53,410 nt of DNA from CALAMD01 sp035301025. GTDB taxonomy: Bacteria > Bacillota > Bacilli > Bacillales > Amphibacillaceae. The notes below the pieces were generated by a model. The model was not told the origin of the DNA. It saw only the letters and a list, made by a program, of their open reading frames with translations, and did not search any database. The position numbers and the translations under genes were made by a program. This document shows positions 43,318-51,842 of the stretch, piece after piece. Location of the stretch: the NCBI GenBank assembly GCA_035301025.1, contig DATGUV010000034.1:1-53410 (forward strand), read 5' to 3'. Within the stretch, counting starts at the first letter, position 1. Every line of letters starts with the position of its first letter.

Positions 43318-43342
43318 AGGCTCTCGTGTAGAGTCTTTTTTT
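43316..43342 (+). terminator. Intrinsic terminator after ymxH
   Basis: AAAGGCTCT (43316-43324) pairs with AGAGTCTTT (43330-43338, one G-U), loop CGTGT, followed by TTTT. It separates ymxH from dpaAB. Confidence 0.82.
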
Positions 43343-43353
43343 GTGTGATGTTG

Positions 43354-43381
43354 AACATTTCTTTTACCTGCACATAAACTA
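43354..43381 (+). promoter_or_regulatory. Candidate sigma-K promoter of dpaAB
   Basis: AACA (43354-43357), 15 bases, CATAAACTA (43373-43381). The -10 matches the sigma-K consensus CATAnnnTA perfectly. In B. subtilis the dipicolinate synthase operon is transcribed by sigma-K in the mother cell, so the site agrees with expectation. Confidence 0.6.
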
Positions 43382-43422
43382 ATAGTGGTTTATATTTCAG
43401 CAGTTTATGGAGGAAAGAATCA

Positions 43423-44289
43423 ATGAATAAAAATGTTGCTGTTATTGGAGGAGACGCAAGATATTTAGAATTGATTACCCAATTGCAACGAGTAACCACC
43501 TCAATTATAGCCGTTGGATTTGATACTCTCGCAAAAGGTTTCGTGCATGCAACTCATATTAAGTTCCCCGCTCTTCCAGTCGAAACAATGGACGTAGTCA
43601 TATTACCGATTACTGGAGTAGATTCTAAGGGATATGTGGAGACGGTATTTTCCGATCAGTCCATTCAACTCACAAAGGATTGGTTTCAAAGGTTGCCCTC
43701 ACACGCACTTGTGATTACAGGTATGGCTAATGCACATTTACAACAAATGGCAAAAGATACAAATACTTCACTCGTTCCCTTACTAGATCGAGATGATGTA
43801 GCTATTTATAACTCTATTCCAACAGCCGAAGGAGCTTTACTAATGGCAATGGAACATACAGATTATACCATTCACTCTTCCCGCATTATTGTCGTTGGTT
43901 TTGGTAGGGTGGGAGATACAGTTGCTAATAAATTTTCCGCACTTGGTGCACATGTTTCTGTATGTGCCAAAGACGTAAGTGACCTTGCACGTATTACAGA
44001 GCGTGGGTATGTATCCATTCCACTTGAACAATTACCCCAACATACACCTACCTGTGACATTCTCATTAATACGGTTCCTGCAAAAGTTATTCAAAAAGAT
44101 TCTATGCGATTTCTACCAGCTCATAGTATGATCATCGATTTAGCTTCACATCCAGGTGGAACGGATTTTATATATGCAAAACAACGAGGCATTAAAGCTT
44201 ATTTAGCAAAAAGTCTGCCAGGCATTGTAGCACCAAAAACAGCTGGGAAAATATTAGCAGACGTGATCCTTCATATGCTGAAAGACTAA
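43423..44289 (+). CDS. dpaA: Dipicolinate synthase subunit A
   Basis: A 288-residue protein with an N-terminal NAVIGGDARYLELI-like start (VAVIGGDARYLELITQL) and a Rossmann fold with IIVVGFGRVGDTVANKFSAL (about 153-172). With DpaB it oxidises dihydrodipicolinate to dipicolinic acid, the spore-core chelator of calcium, in the mother cell. ATG 43423 has TGGAGGAAAG upstream. It is followed by dpaB 18 bases later. Secure by sequence and context. Confidence 0.95.
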   Translation: MNKNVAVIGGDARYLELITQLQRVTTSIIAVGFDTLAKGFVHATHIKFPALPVETMDVVILPITGVDSKGYVETVFSDQSIQLTKDWFQRLPSHALVITGMANAHLQQMAKDTNTSLVPLLDRDDVAIYNSIPTAEGALLMAMEHTDYTIHSSRIIVVGFGRVGDTVANKFSALGAHVSVCAKDVSDLARITERGYVSIPLEQLPQHTPTCDILINTVPAKVIQKDSMRFLPAHSMIIDLASHPGGTDFIYAKQRGIKAYLAKSLPGIVAPKTAGKILADVILHMLKD

Positions 44290-44307
44290 TGAAGGAGGAG
44301 TCTACAC

Positions 44308-44898
44308 ATGGATTTGAACAATAAACGAATCGGGATAGGAATTACAGGTTCACATACAACGTTTCATCTTATTCTTCCAGAAATAGAACGATTAATAAAA
44401 GCAGGTGCAGATGTTTATGTATTTGTCTCACACACCATAGCAACAGTGGATAGTCCCATTGAAACAGCGAAACAACGAATGGAAAAATTACGAAGGATAA
44501 CGAATAATGACATCATTACTACAATCATTGAAGCAGAACCTTTTGGTCCAAAACATCCACTAGATGCAATGGTAATTGCACCAATGACAGGAACGTCTTT
44601 AAGTAAATTTGCCAACGGAGTTTCGGACTCACCTGTGTTATTTGCTGCAAAGTCTACTTTACGAAATGATTCTCCAGTTGTTTTAGGAATTTCTACAAAC
44701 GATGCTTTAGGGTTAAACGGTTACAATTTAATGAAATTAATGAATACAAAAAGTATTTACTTGATCCCATTAGGCCAAGACGATCCATATTCAAAGCCCA
44801 GATCAATGGTCTCACATATGCACCTACTACAAGAAACTATTCAAGAAGCATTAAAAAACAAGCAAATCCAACCTGTATTCATTCCATATGATAAATAA
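44308..44898 (+). CDS. dpaB: Dipicolinate synthase subunit B (flavoprotein)
   Basis: A 196-residue HFCD-type flavoprotein: RIGIGITGSHTTFHLILPEI, then PLDAMVIAPMTGTSLSKFAN, DSPVLFAAKSTLRNDSPVVL and GISTNDALGLNGYNLMKLMN. It is the partner of DpaA. ATG 44308 has GAAGGAGGAG at 44291-44300. Together the two genes feed on the Asd-DapG-DapA product encoded next. Confidence 0.95.
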   Translation: MDLNNKRIGIGITGSHTTFHLILPEIERLIKAGADVYVFVSHTIATVDSPIETAKQRMEKLRRITNNDIITTIIEAEPFGPKHPLDAMVIAPMTGTSLSKFANGVSDSPVLFAAKSTLRNDSPVVLGISTNDALGLNGYNLMKLMNTKSIYLIPLGQDDPYSKPRSMVSHMHLLQETIQEALKNKQIQPVFIPYDK

Positions 44899-44974
44899 TT
44901 ATGCTATTATTATACTTTAGTAAAGGTTTATATGAAAACAATTTTGAATGTGATGTTGGAAGGGGAAAAAGAGC

Positions 44975-46021
44975 ATGCCGAATGAAAAAAAGTTTCGCGT
45001 AGCAATCGTCGGAGCAACAGGAGCGGTAGGAAAAAAGATTAAGCAACTTTTAGAAGACAAACAATTTCCGATAAAGGAACTCATCTTGTTATCATCGAAG
45101 CGATCTGCAGGAACAAAAGTACTATTTGGAACTACAGAAATTACGATTCAAGAGGCAACACCTGCAATGTTTGAAGGGATAGATATTGCATTTTTCTCAG
45201 CGGGAGGGTCTGTGTCGACACAACTCGCTCAAGCAGCGATTGATCATGGTGCTGTCGTCATTGACAATACAAGTGCATTTCGCATGGATGAACATGTTCC
45301 GCTCATCGTCCCTGAAGTGAATGCACAAGATATTACAACACATCAAGGGATTATTGCAAATCCAAATTGTTCAACGATTCAAATGGTCGTAGCATTAAAG
45401 CCTATTTTACATGCATATGGACTTTCTCGAGTGAATGTATCCACATATCAGGCTGTTTCAGGAGCAGGTCTACAAGCTATTGAAGAATTAAACGAACAAA
45501 CGGCTGCATATTTAGAAGGCAAAGAAATGAACGCAGAAGTTCTCCCTGTTGGAGGGGATAAGCGTCATTTTCCAATTGCATATAATGCAATCCCACAAAT
45601 AGATGTATTTGAAGAAAATGGCTATACAGCTGAAGAAATGAAAATGATTAATGAAACAAAGAAAATATTACACACACCAGATTTAGCAGTAGCAGCAACG
45701 TGTGTACGTTTGCCTATTGTGACGTCTCACTCGGAAAGTATTTATATTGAAATCGAGGAAGAAGGAGTCACAGTAGAAGATATTAAAAATGTTTTAAAAG
45801 ATGCACCAGGAGTTGTCCTCCAAGATGATCCACAAAACCAGGAATATCCAACACCTCTTGCAGCAGAGGATCAAGAGGAAGTTTTTGTAGGAAGAATTCG
45901 GAAAGATTTATCCAATGATAAAGGATTCCATTTATGGGTCGTTAGTGATAATTTAGTGAAAGGTGCCGCATTAAATACGGTACAAATTGCACAGGCATTT
46001 ATTGAAAGCGAAATTGGTTAA
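44975..46021 (+). CDS. asd: Aspartate-semialdehyde dehydrogenase
   Basis: A 348-residue protein. The NADP-binding GATGAVGKKIKQ starts at residue 13, the catalytic Cys is C132 (IIANPNCSTIQMVVALKPI), and the conserved substrate-binding GGDKRHFPIAYNAIPQ follows. It reduces aspartyl phosphate to the semialdehyde, a branch point for lysine/DPA and threonine/methionine. ATG 44975 follows GGAAGGGGA. No lysine riboswitch is seen in the 76 bases upstream. Confidence 0.97.
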   Translation: MPNEKKFRVAIVGATGAVGKKIKQLLEDKQFPIKELILLSSKRSAGTKVLFGTTEITIQEATPAMFEGIDIAFFSAGGSVSTQLAQAAIDHGAVVIDNTSAFRMDEHVPLIVPEVNAQDITTHQGIIANPNCSTIQMVVALKPILHAYGLSRVNVSTYQAVSGAGLQAIEELNEQTAAYLEGKEMNAEVLPVGGDKRHFPIAYNAIPQIDVFEENGYTAEEMKMINETKKILHTPDLAVAATCVRLPIVTSHSESIYIEIEEEGVTVEDIKNVLKDAPGVVLQDDPQNQEYPTPLAAEDQEEVFVGRIRKDLSNDKGFHLWVVSDNLVKGAALNTVQIAQAFIESEIG

Positions 46022-46038
46022 AAAATAGAGGTGTCAAT

Positions 46039-47295
46039 ATGGAAATCATCGTACAAAAATTTGGGGGAACTTCGGTACAATCAAAAGAAAACCGCATCTA
46101 TGTCATGAACCATATTAAACGTGTCCTTGAAGAGGGAAAGAAGGCAGTTGTAGTTGTTTCGGCAATTGGAAGAAGTCCAGATCCTTACGCAACAGACACA
46201 CTTCTTTCACTCGTTGACTTTTCAGATGAAAAAAATGTACGCAGAGAATTAGATATGCTCATGTCTTGTGGGGAAACTATTTCATCAGTCGTGTTAACGA
46301 GTGAACTTCAAGGTGAGGAAATTAGCGCGACAGCTTTATCTGGAGGTTCAGCAGGAATTATAACAGACGAAGAATTCTCAGATGCCACCATTACCTCTGT
46401 GCAACCAGGAAGAATTTTAAAAGAGCTAGAAACGTGTGACGTTGTCGTTGTAGCTGGATTTCAAGGTCAAACACCTACAGGCGAGGTGACAACTCTAGGT
46501 AGAGGTGGAAGTGATACAACTGCTGCTTCTCTTGGGGTTGCTTTACAAGCAGAACATATAGAAATATATACAGATGTGGAAGGAATTATGACGGCTGATC
46601 CACGGATTGTGAAACAGGCACAACTTCTACCTGCTGTAACATATAATGATATATGCCATTTAGCATATCAAGGTGCAAAAGTGATTCATCCTAGAGCAGT
46701 AGAAATTGCCATGCAATCGAAAGTACCAGTAAAAGTTCGTTCAACATATTCCGATAATCCTGGAACATATATTTCGAGCTCACTATCCAATGTAGCAGAT
46801 GTTCAGATTCAGGACCGAGTCGTAACTGGATTTGCCCACTTAAAATCAATTACACAAATAAAAGTTCATTTAAAAGAAGATGAACAGCGCAGACAATCCA
46901 TTGTATTTAAAACAATGGCTGAGGCTGGTATCTCCGTAGACTTTATTAATATTTCACCTTCAGAAATTGTCTTTACAGTATTAACTGATATGGCTATGAT
47001 TGCCGTTAGATTATTAAAGGCACAGAAATTTTCAGTTGATTATGTAAAAAACTGTGCAAAAATATCTGCAATTGGATCAGGAATGACCGGAGTTCCTGGA
47101 GTAGCTGCACGGATTGTAACAACATTAGCAAACCAGGATATTGATATTTTACAATCGGCGGATAGTCACTCAACCATTTGGGTGTTGATCGCTGAGGAAC
47201 ACATTCATAAAGCAATGAACGCTCTTCATGATGAATTTAACTTGCACCAAACATATGAAAATATGAAGCAAGATTCATATGTAAACATCGATTGA
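46039..47295 (+). CDS. dapG: Aspartokinase I (diaminopimelate-sensitive type)
   Basis: A 418-residue protein. The kinase domain has IVQKFGGTSVQSKENR at the start and TTLGRGGSDTTAASLGVALQ near 155, with YTDVEGIMTADPRIV. Two ACT domains follow (about 265-410), with VPGVAARIVTTLANQDIDIL. In B. subtilis DapG is the isozyme in the asd-dapG-dapA cluster, inhibited by meso-DAP. ATG 46039 has AGAGGTGTC upstream. It lies between asd and dapA. Confidence 0.95.
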   Translation: MEIIVQKFGGTSVQSKENRIYVMNHIKRVLEEGKKAVVVVSAIGRSPDPYATDTLLSLVDFSDEKNVRRELDMLMSCGETISSVVLTSELQGEEISATALSGGSAGIITDEEFSDATITSVQPGRILKELETCDVVVVAGFQGQTPTGEVTTLGRGGSDTTAASLGVALQAEHIEIYTDVEGIMTADPRIVKQAQLLPAVTYNDICHLAYQGAKVIHPRAVEIAMQSKVPVKVRSTYSDNPGTYISSSLSNVADVQIQDRVVTGFAHLKSITQIKVHLKEDEQRRQSIVFKTMAEAGISVDFINISPSEIVFTVLTDMAMIAVRLLKAQKFSVDYVKNCAKISAIGSGMTGVPGVAARIVTTLANQDIDILQSADSHSTIWVLIAEEHIHKAMNALHDEFNLHQTYENMKQDSYVNID

Positions 47296-47310
47296 AGAGA
47301 GGGATAACAT

Positions 47311-48195
47311 GTGCAAACTGGTGAGTTATTAACAGCAATTATTACGCCGTTTAATAAGGATAAGAATATTGACTTAGATGCATTTGAGCGCGTGATTGAA
47401 CATGTGATTGCACAAGGGTCAGACGGGATTATTGTAGCTGGAACAACAGGAGAATCACCAACGTTATCTTCAGAAGAGAAAAAAACTTTATTCTCAACTG
47501 CAATAGAGGTTGTGAATAAGCGAGTGAGGATTATCGCTGGAGCAGGAACAAATGACACAAAAACATCTGTTCTAGAAAGTATATCTGCAACAAATATTGG
47601 GGTTGACGGAATAATGGCTGTCACCCCTTATTATAACCGCCCAACACAACTAGGAATGTACAAACATTTTCAAGCCATTGCTACATGTACAAATTTACCA
47701 ATCATGGTATACGATATTCCTAGTCGTGCTTCTGTTGCTTTAGATGTTGAAACCATTGTACAGTTAAGCCAAATTAAAAATATTCGATCACTAAAAGACG
47801 CTTCTGGCAATATTGAAGCGACTACTGAAGTAATTGAGGAGACAGATCCATATTTTAACGTGTACAGCGGAGATGATGCTATGACGTTACCACTTCTTTC
47901 TATTGGAGCAACGGGTGTTGTTTCTGTAGCATCTCACGTTATTGGTAAGCAAATGAAACAAATGATGGACACATTTTTAGCTGGCGATGTACATCAAGCC
48001 GCACAGATTCATGCAAAACTTTCCCCACTAATGAATGGGTTATTTAAAACCACGTCCCCTATATTAATTAAAGAGATGCTTGCACAATTAGGAGTGGCAA
48101 CATCCAATACTCGTCTTCCTCTTGTTCAAGCAAATGATGCAGAAATAGACTTGATTGACTCTTTAATCACGGATTACAATCTTAGTTATGCTTGA
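47311..48195 (+). CDS. dapA: 4-hydroxy-tetrahydrodipicolinate synthase
   Basis: A 294-residue aldolase. The Schiff-base Lys is K162 (SLKDASGNIEA), the catalytic Tyr is Y134 (IMVYDIPSR), and GTTGESPTLSSEE and VTPYYNRPTQ are intact. It condenses pyruvate with aspartate semialdehyde. The start is GTG 47311 with AGAGAGGGAT upstream. In B. subtilis rnjB follows; here a terminator and tepA follow directly. Confidence 0.97.
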   Translation: MQTGELLTAIITPFNKDKNIDLDAFERVIEHVIAQGSDGIIVAGTTGESPTLSSEEKKTLFSTAIEVVNKRVRIIAGAGTNDTKTSVLESISATNIGVDGIMAVTPYYNRPTQLGMYKHFQAIATCTNLPIMVYDIPSRASVALDVETIVQLSQIKNIRSLKDASGNIEATTEVIEETDPYFNVYSGDDAMTLPLLSIGATGVVSVASHVIGKQMKQMMDTFLAGDVHQAAQIHAKLSPLMNGLFKTTSPILIKEMLAQLGVATSNTRLPLVQANDAEIDLIDSLITDYNLSYA

Positions 48196-48203
48196 AAACA
48201 TTT

Positions 48204-48248
48204 CCTAGCATTGCAGACGGAATTTATTCGTCTCTTGCTAGGTTTTTT
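48204..48248 (+). terminator. Intrinsic terminator after dapA
   Basis: CCTAGCA (48204-48210) pairs with TGCTAGG (48236-48242), with an inner AGACG/CGTCT stem, followed by TTTTTT. It ends the asd-dapG-dapA unit. Confidence 0.87.
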
Positions 48249-48254
48249 ATTTTT

Positions 48255-48283
48255 GTATGGTTCCGTTCATCTCGTTCATACTA
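48255..48283 (+). promoter_or_regulatory. Candidate sigma-G promoter of tepA-ylzJ
   Basis: GTATG (48255-48259), 17 bases, CATACTA (48277-48283). CATACTA is the classical forespore sigma-G -10; GTATG fits gnATR, though the usual spacing is 18. A start near 48290 gives a short leader to tepA. Confidence 0.5.
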
Positions 48284-48315
48284 TACCTATATGTCACATT
48301 TAGGAGTGAATTAAA

Positions 48316-49029
48316 ATGGCTGATGAAGTGCCAAAAGAAGAAGGGGAAGAGAAACAAGCTAGTTCTCTTGTGGAAAAAATTGAGAAGTTAGGACAAACAT
48401 CTGTCCCTCAACCACCAGATTCCTCGATACACGTGTTAACGATTATCGGACAAATTGAAGGTCATATGCATTTACCACCGCAAAATAAAACGACCAAATA
48501 TGAACATGTGTTGCCACAGCTTATCGCAATTGAACAAAATCCTGAAATTGAAGGGCTCGTGATTATTTTAAATACAGTAGGTGGAGATGTAGAGGCAGGT
48601 TTAGCTCTTTCTGAAATGATTGCCTCGATTTCCAAACCAACCGTGTCCATTGTACTAGGAGGGGGCCATTCCATCGGTGTTCCTATTTCTGTAAGCACAG
48701 ATTATTCGTTCATTACCCCAACAGCCACCATGACGATTCATCCCGTTCGCTTAACAGGGCTCGTGATTGGTGTGCCTCAAACATTTGAATACTTGGATAA
48801 AATGCAAGATCGCGTCATTAATTTTGTTGTGAATCATTCCAATATAAAAGAAGACACATTTAAGGATTTAATGTTTGCAAAAGGGAATTTAACAAGAGAC
48901 ATTGGAACGAACATTGTTGGTAAAGATGCGGTTAAATATGGACTGATCGATCATGTGGGTGGAATTAAAGAAGCTATGGAAAAAATCAAAGATCTTATTG
49001 AACATCGAGAGAAGGAGGGAGTTCATTGA
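48316..49029 (+). CDS. tepA: ClpP-family protease TepA
   Basis: A 237-residue ClpP-like serine protease. The Ser lies in VLGGGHSIGVPIS, the His in ATMTIHPVRL and an Asp-containing NIVGKDAVKYGLIDHVGG later. The N terminus is acidic and charged. B. subtilis TepA (YmfB) is linked to spore outgrowth, affecting breakdown of small acid-soluble spore proteins. ATG 48316 follows AGGAGTGA. It overlaps ylzJ by 4 bases. The rnjB gene that usually lies between dapA and this gene is absent. Confidence 0.92.
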   Translation: MADEVPKEEGEEKQASSLVEKIEKLGQTSVPQPPDSSIHVLTIIGQIEGHMHLPPQNKTTKYEHVLPQLIAIEQNPEIEGLVIILNTVGGDVEAGLALSEMIASISKPTVSIVLGGGHSIGVPISVSTDYSFITPTATMTIHPVRLTGLVIGVPQTFEYLDKMQDRVINFVVNHSNIKEDTFKDLMFAKGNLTRDIGTNIVGKDAVKYGLIDHVGGIKEAMEKIKDLIEHREKEGVH

Positions 49030-49229
49030 TTTTATATACTCCTTTATGCCAAGAAGACGTTTTTCCAAGTACATTTGAATCAACGTATGAGTATATTCAA
49101 GTACAAGGGAAGACGATTTGTGTAGACAAACAAGAAGAGTCATACAAAATTGTTCAATTGCTTTCTACGAATCCAAGTGATTTTATGGATACATCCTTTC
49201 AACCGGGAACAGATATTCCCATAAGTTAA
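49026..49229 (+). CDS. ylzJ: YlzJ-like protein
   Basis: A 67-residue protein starting MILYTPLCQEDVFPSTFEST, as in the YlzJ family of Bacillus, always found near tepA and spoIIIE. The start is TTG 49026, in the tepA stop region, with GAAGGAGGG at 49011-49019. It has no signal or membrane segment. Function unknown; co-expression with tepA suggests a forespore role. Confidence 0.85.
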   Translation: MILYTPLCQEDVFPSTFESTYEYIQVQGKTICVDKQEESYKIVQLLSTNPSDFMDTSFQPGTDIPIS

Positions 49230-49258
49230 GATTCAAGTGTTTTTAAGTGAGCAAACTA

Positions 49259-49267
49259 TGGTATACT
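49259..49267 (+). promoter_or_regulatory. Extended -10 promoter candidate for spoIIIE
   Basis: TGGTATACT carries TATACT with an extended TGn; no good -35 is seen. A start near 49274 would place the CCCTTG hairpin (49289-49316) in the leader. Confidence 0.45.
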
Positions 49268-49288
49268 ATTGTACACATAAACAATTGT

Positions 49289-49316
49289 AACCCTTGCCTA
49301 TCGTAAGGCAAGGGTT
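49289..49316 (+). terminator. 11-bp hairpin without U-tract before spoIIIE
   Basis: AACCCTTGCCT (49289-49299) pairs perfectly with AGGCAAGGGTT (49306-49316), loop ATCGTA, followed by CATTCG. The lack of a U-tract argues against simple termination. It resembles the hairpin before polC. Confidence 0.6.
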
Positions 49317-49355
49317 CATTCGTCCAATCGTTAACGTGTGAAAGAGGGATATATC

Positions 49356-51620
49356 ATGGCACGCAAAAAAAGAAAGAAAAAAACAACTTTAAAGAAAAAT
49401 GTGAAATTAGATCTTATTGGACTCCTTTTTATTTTTATTGCGATTTTTGGAAGTGGAGCAAGTGCAATTAGTGATGGTTTTATTCCTGGATTTTTAGATA
49501 ATATTTTTAGATTTTTTCTAGGTATATGGTACTTTATTGCTTCTATTGCTTTTTTAGGGACTGGAATTATAATATTAGTCAAAAAACGCTATCCGGATTA
49601 TTTGCATAAAAAAATGATTGGAAGTTATATAGCTATAGCAGGTCTTTTACTATTAACACACATTCAAACATTATCTAAAATCCTTTCTACAAATGAAAAT
49701 GCATCCATTTTAGCTACGACGTGGAGCAATTTTTCTGCATATATTCAAGGAGATGGATCTGCTTTTATGACCGGTGGAGGCTTTGTAGGTGGTTTATTGT
49801 TTGCCGTAACTTATTTCCTATTTTCATCCACTGGTGCAAAAATTGTTGCTGTTTTCTCCATATTTATTGGAATTGTATTTATTACCGAAGTATCAGTTGG
49901 AGATACGATGAAACGATTTTGGAAGTGGCTCATCGCTAAAAAAGACGCTATATCTGAACGGTTTAAAGAACGTAAAAGCACATCACAAGTTGATGCTACT
50001 CATCCGGTAGATGAGCAACTGGAAGAAGACATGAATCAACCGGAGATTGCCGAAACAATCTATGCATTTAATCAAGAAAAAAATCAAGAAGAAGCTCCTA
50101 AACAAGAATTTGAGGAAGAGCAAACAGATGGAGATATTGCTGAAATAGCTCACGTTGAAAATGTAGAGAATGTAGATTATGAGTTACCACCTATGAGTGT
50201 TTTAAATGAACCAACGAACTCTTCACAGCAACAAGGAAAATCTCATATACAAGCAACCGTTCGGAAGTTAGAAAGTACATTTCAAAGTTTTGGTGTGAAA
50301 GCACGTGTGACAAAAGTACATGTAGGTCCAGCAGTAACCAAATATGAAGTGTCTCCTGAAGCCGGAGTTAAAGTAAGTCGGATTGTTAGTTTACATGATG
50401 ATTTGGCTTTAGCTTTAGCTGCTAAAGACATCCGCATTGAAGCGCCAATCCCTGGTAAATCAGCTGTAGGAATTGAAGTGCCAAATGAAGAAGTCGCTAT
50501 GGTATCACTTAAGGAGGTAATTGATTCAGCGATGAATCAACCGTCTAAGTTGCTATTCGCATTAGGACGAGATGTTTCAGGAGATGCAGTTATTGGAGAG
50601 TTGAATAAAATGCCACATATGCTTATAGCTGGTGCAACAGGAAGCGGAAAAAGTGTATGTGTAAATGGAATTATTACAACCATTCTTATGCGGGCGAAGC
50701 CTCATGAGGTTAAAATGATGATGATTGATCCTAAAAAAGTAGAATTAAATATTTATAACGGGATACCTCATTTACTTGCACCTGTTGTGACAGATCCGAA
50801 AAAAGCGTCTCGAGCTTTGAAAAAAGTAGTTGCAGAAATGGAACGAAGATATGAACTTTTTTCAGAAACTGGTACGCGAAATATTGAATCGTACAATACA
50901 TATATTCAGCAACAAAATAAGGAAGAAGATGAAGAAGATAAAGAGGAAGCATTACCATATATCGTAGTACTTGTAGATGAATTAGCAGATTTAATGATGG
51001 TTGCTTCAGGGGATGTAGAGGATTCAATCACAAGATTAGCACAAATGGCTCGTGCAGCAGGAATCCATTTAATTATCGCCACTCAAAGACCTTCTGTAGA
51101 CGTTATTACTGGTGTCATTAAAGCAAATATCCCATCACGGATTGCGTTTAGTGTATCTTCCCAAACGGATTCTCGAACAATCTTAGATGCTGGTGGAGCT
51201 GAAAAATTACTCGGTAGAGGGGACATGCTTTACCTACCAGTTGGGTTATCCAAACCAATTCGGGTACAAGGAGCCTTCTTATCAGATGAGGAAGTAGAAG
51301 CAGTTATTCATCATTGTATTTCCCAGCAAGAAGTATCGTATCAAGAAGAAATGATTCCTGATGATACAAACCAAACTCATGAAGAAGTGGAAGATGAATT
51401 ATTTGAAGACGCCGTAGCCCTCATTCTTGAAATGGAGACAGCAAGTGTTTCTATGCTTCAACGACGTTTTCGAATTGGTTACACTCGAGCTGCACGGTTG
51501 ATTGATGCTATGGAAGATCGGGGATATGTTGGTCCATATGAAGGGAACCGTCCACGAGAGGTTTTGGTTACAAGTCTAGAAAATGAACAAGAAGAATCTA
51601 AAGAAAACCATCAAATGTAG
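49356..51620 (+). CDS. spoIIIE: DNA translocase SpoIIIE/FtsK
   Basis: A 754-residue protein. A Lys-rich N terminus is followed by four transmembrane segments (about 20-185), an acidic linker (about 215-300), and the motor with Walker A GATGSGKSVCVNG (about 425) and Walker B VVLVDELADLMM (about 536). The gamma domain at the C terminus (MLQRRFRIGYTRAARLIDAM) recognises SRS/KOPS sites. In B. subtilis SpoIIIE lies after ylzJ and pumps the chromosome into the forespore. ATG 49356 has AAAGAGGGA upstream. SftA lacks the membrane part, so this is the SpoIIIE type. Confidence 0.95.
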   Translation: MARKKRKKKTTLKKNVKLDLIGLLFIFIAIFGSGASAISDGFIPGFLDNIFRFFLGIWYFIASIAFLGTGIIILVKKRYPDYLHKKMIGSYIAIAGLLLLTHIQTLSKILSTNENASILATTWSNFSAYIQGDGSAFMTGGGFVGGLLFAVTYFLFSSTGAKIVAVFSIFIGIVFITEVSVGDTMKRFWKWLIAKKDAISERFKERKSTSQVDATHPVDEQLEEDMNQPEIAETIYAFNQEKNQEEAPKQEFEEEQTDGDIAEIAHVENVENVDYELPPMSVLNEPTNSSQQQGKSHIQATVRKLESTFQSFGVKARVTKVHVGPAVTKYEVSPEAGVKVSRIVSLHDDLALALAAKDIRIEAPIPGKSAVGIEVPNEEVAMVSLKEVIDSAMNQPSKLLFALGRDVSGDAVIGELNKMPHMLIAGATGSGKSVCVNGIITTILMRAKPHEVKMMMIDPKKVELNIYNGIPHLLAPVVTDPKKASRALKKVVAEMERRYELFSETGTRNIESYNTYIQQQNKEEDEEDKEEALPYIVVLVDELADLMMVASGDVEDSITRLAQMARAAGIHLIIATQRPSVDVITGVIKANIPSRIAFSVSSQTDSRTILDAGGAEKLLGRGDMLYLPVGLSKPIRVQGAFLSDEEVEAVIHHCISQQEVSYQEEMIPDDTNQTHEEVEDELFEDAVALILEMETASVSMLQRRFRIGYTRAARLIDAMEDRGYVGPYEGNRPREVLVTSLENEQEESKENHQM

Positions 51621-51687
51621 GGCGGAAACGAATAAGAAACGAAATGTATGTGTATAAAATAGCAGGTAGTTTAAACGAAAGTGTGGC

Positions 51688-51701
51688 AAGCGTAAACGCT
51701 T
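51688..51701. promoter_or_regulatory. 14-bp palindrome upstream of the SDR gene
   Basis: AAGCGT-AA-ACGCTT is a perfect palindrome with a 2-base centre. It looks like a DNA-binding site. It does not fit the cre consensus, whose centre is CG. Confidence 0.35.
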
Positions 51702-51718
51702 AAGCAAATAAGTTCATG

Positions 51719-51730
51719 AATTTCATAATA
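51719..51730 (+). repeat. AATTTCATAATA 12-mer, copy 2
   Basis: Exact copy of the 12-mer at 41893-41904 and 52614-52625, located between spoIIIE and the SDR gene. Confidence 0.4.
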
Positions 51731-51753
51731 GTATTTTATGCTAGCTCACTACG

Positions 51754-51789
51754 ACATGTAGTTCCGGTTAATCGTTTAAAACTACATGT
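51754..51789. promoter_or_regulatory. 10-bp inverted repeat upstream of the SDR gene
   Basis: ACATGTAGTT (51754-51763) and AACTACATGT (51780-51789) are perfect inverted repeats with a 16-base spacer. They may be an operator or a weak bidirectional hairpin; no U-tract follows on either side. Confidence 0.4.
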
Positions 51790-51842
51790 TACTAATTTTC
51801 ACAGTTCAAGGTATTATGAACTTCATTCAAGTAGGTGAGTGT

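Noticed and set aside
44899..44974. Lysine riboswitch upstream of asd-dapG-dapA
   Set aside because: The gap is only 76 bases and shows no L-box core; too short for the element.
51682..51703. Catabolite-responsive (cre) site upstream of the SDR gene
   Set aside because: The palindrome centre is AA instead of the CG required by the cre consensus; kept only as an unassigned palindrome.
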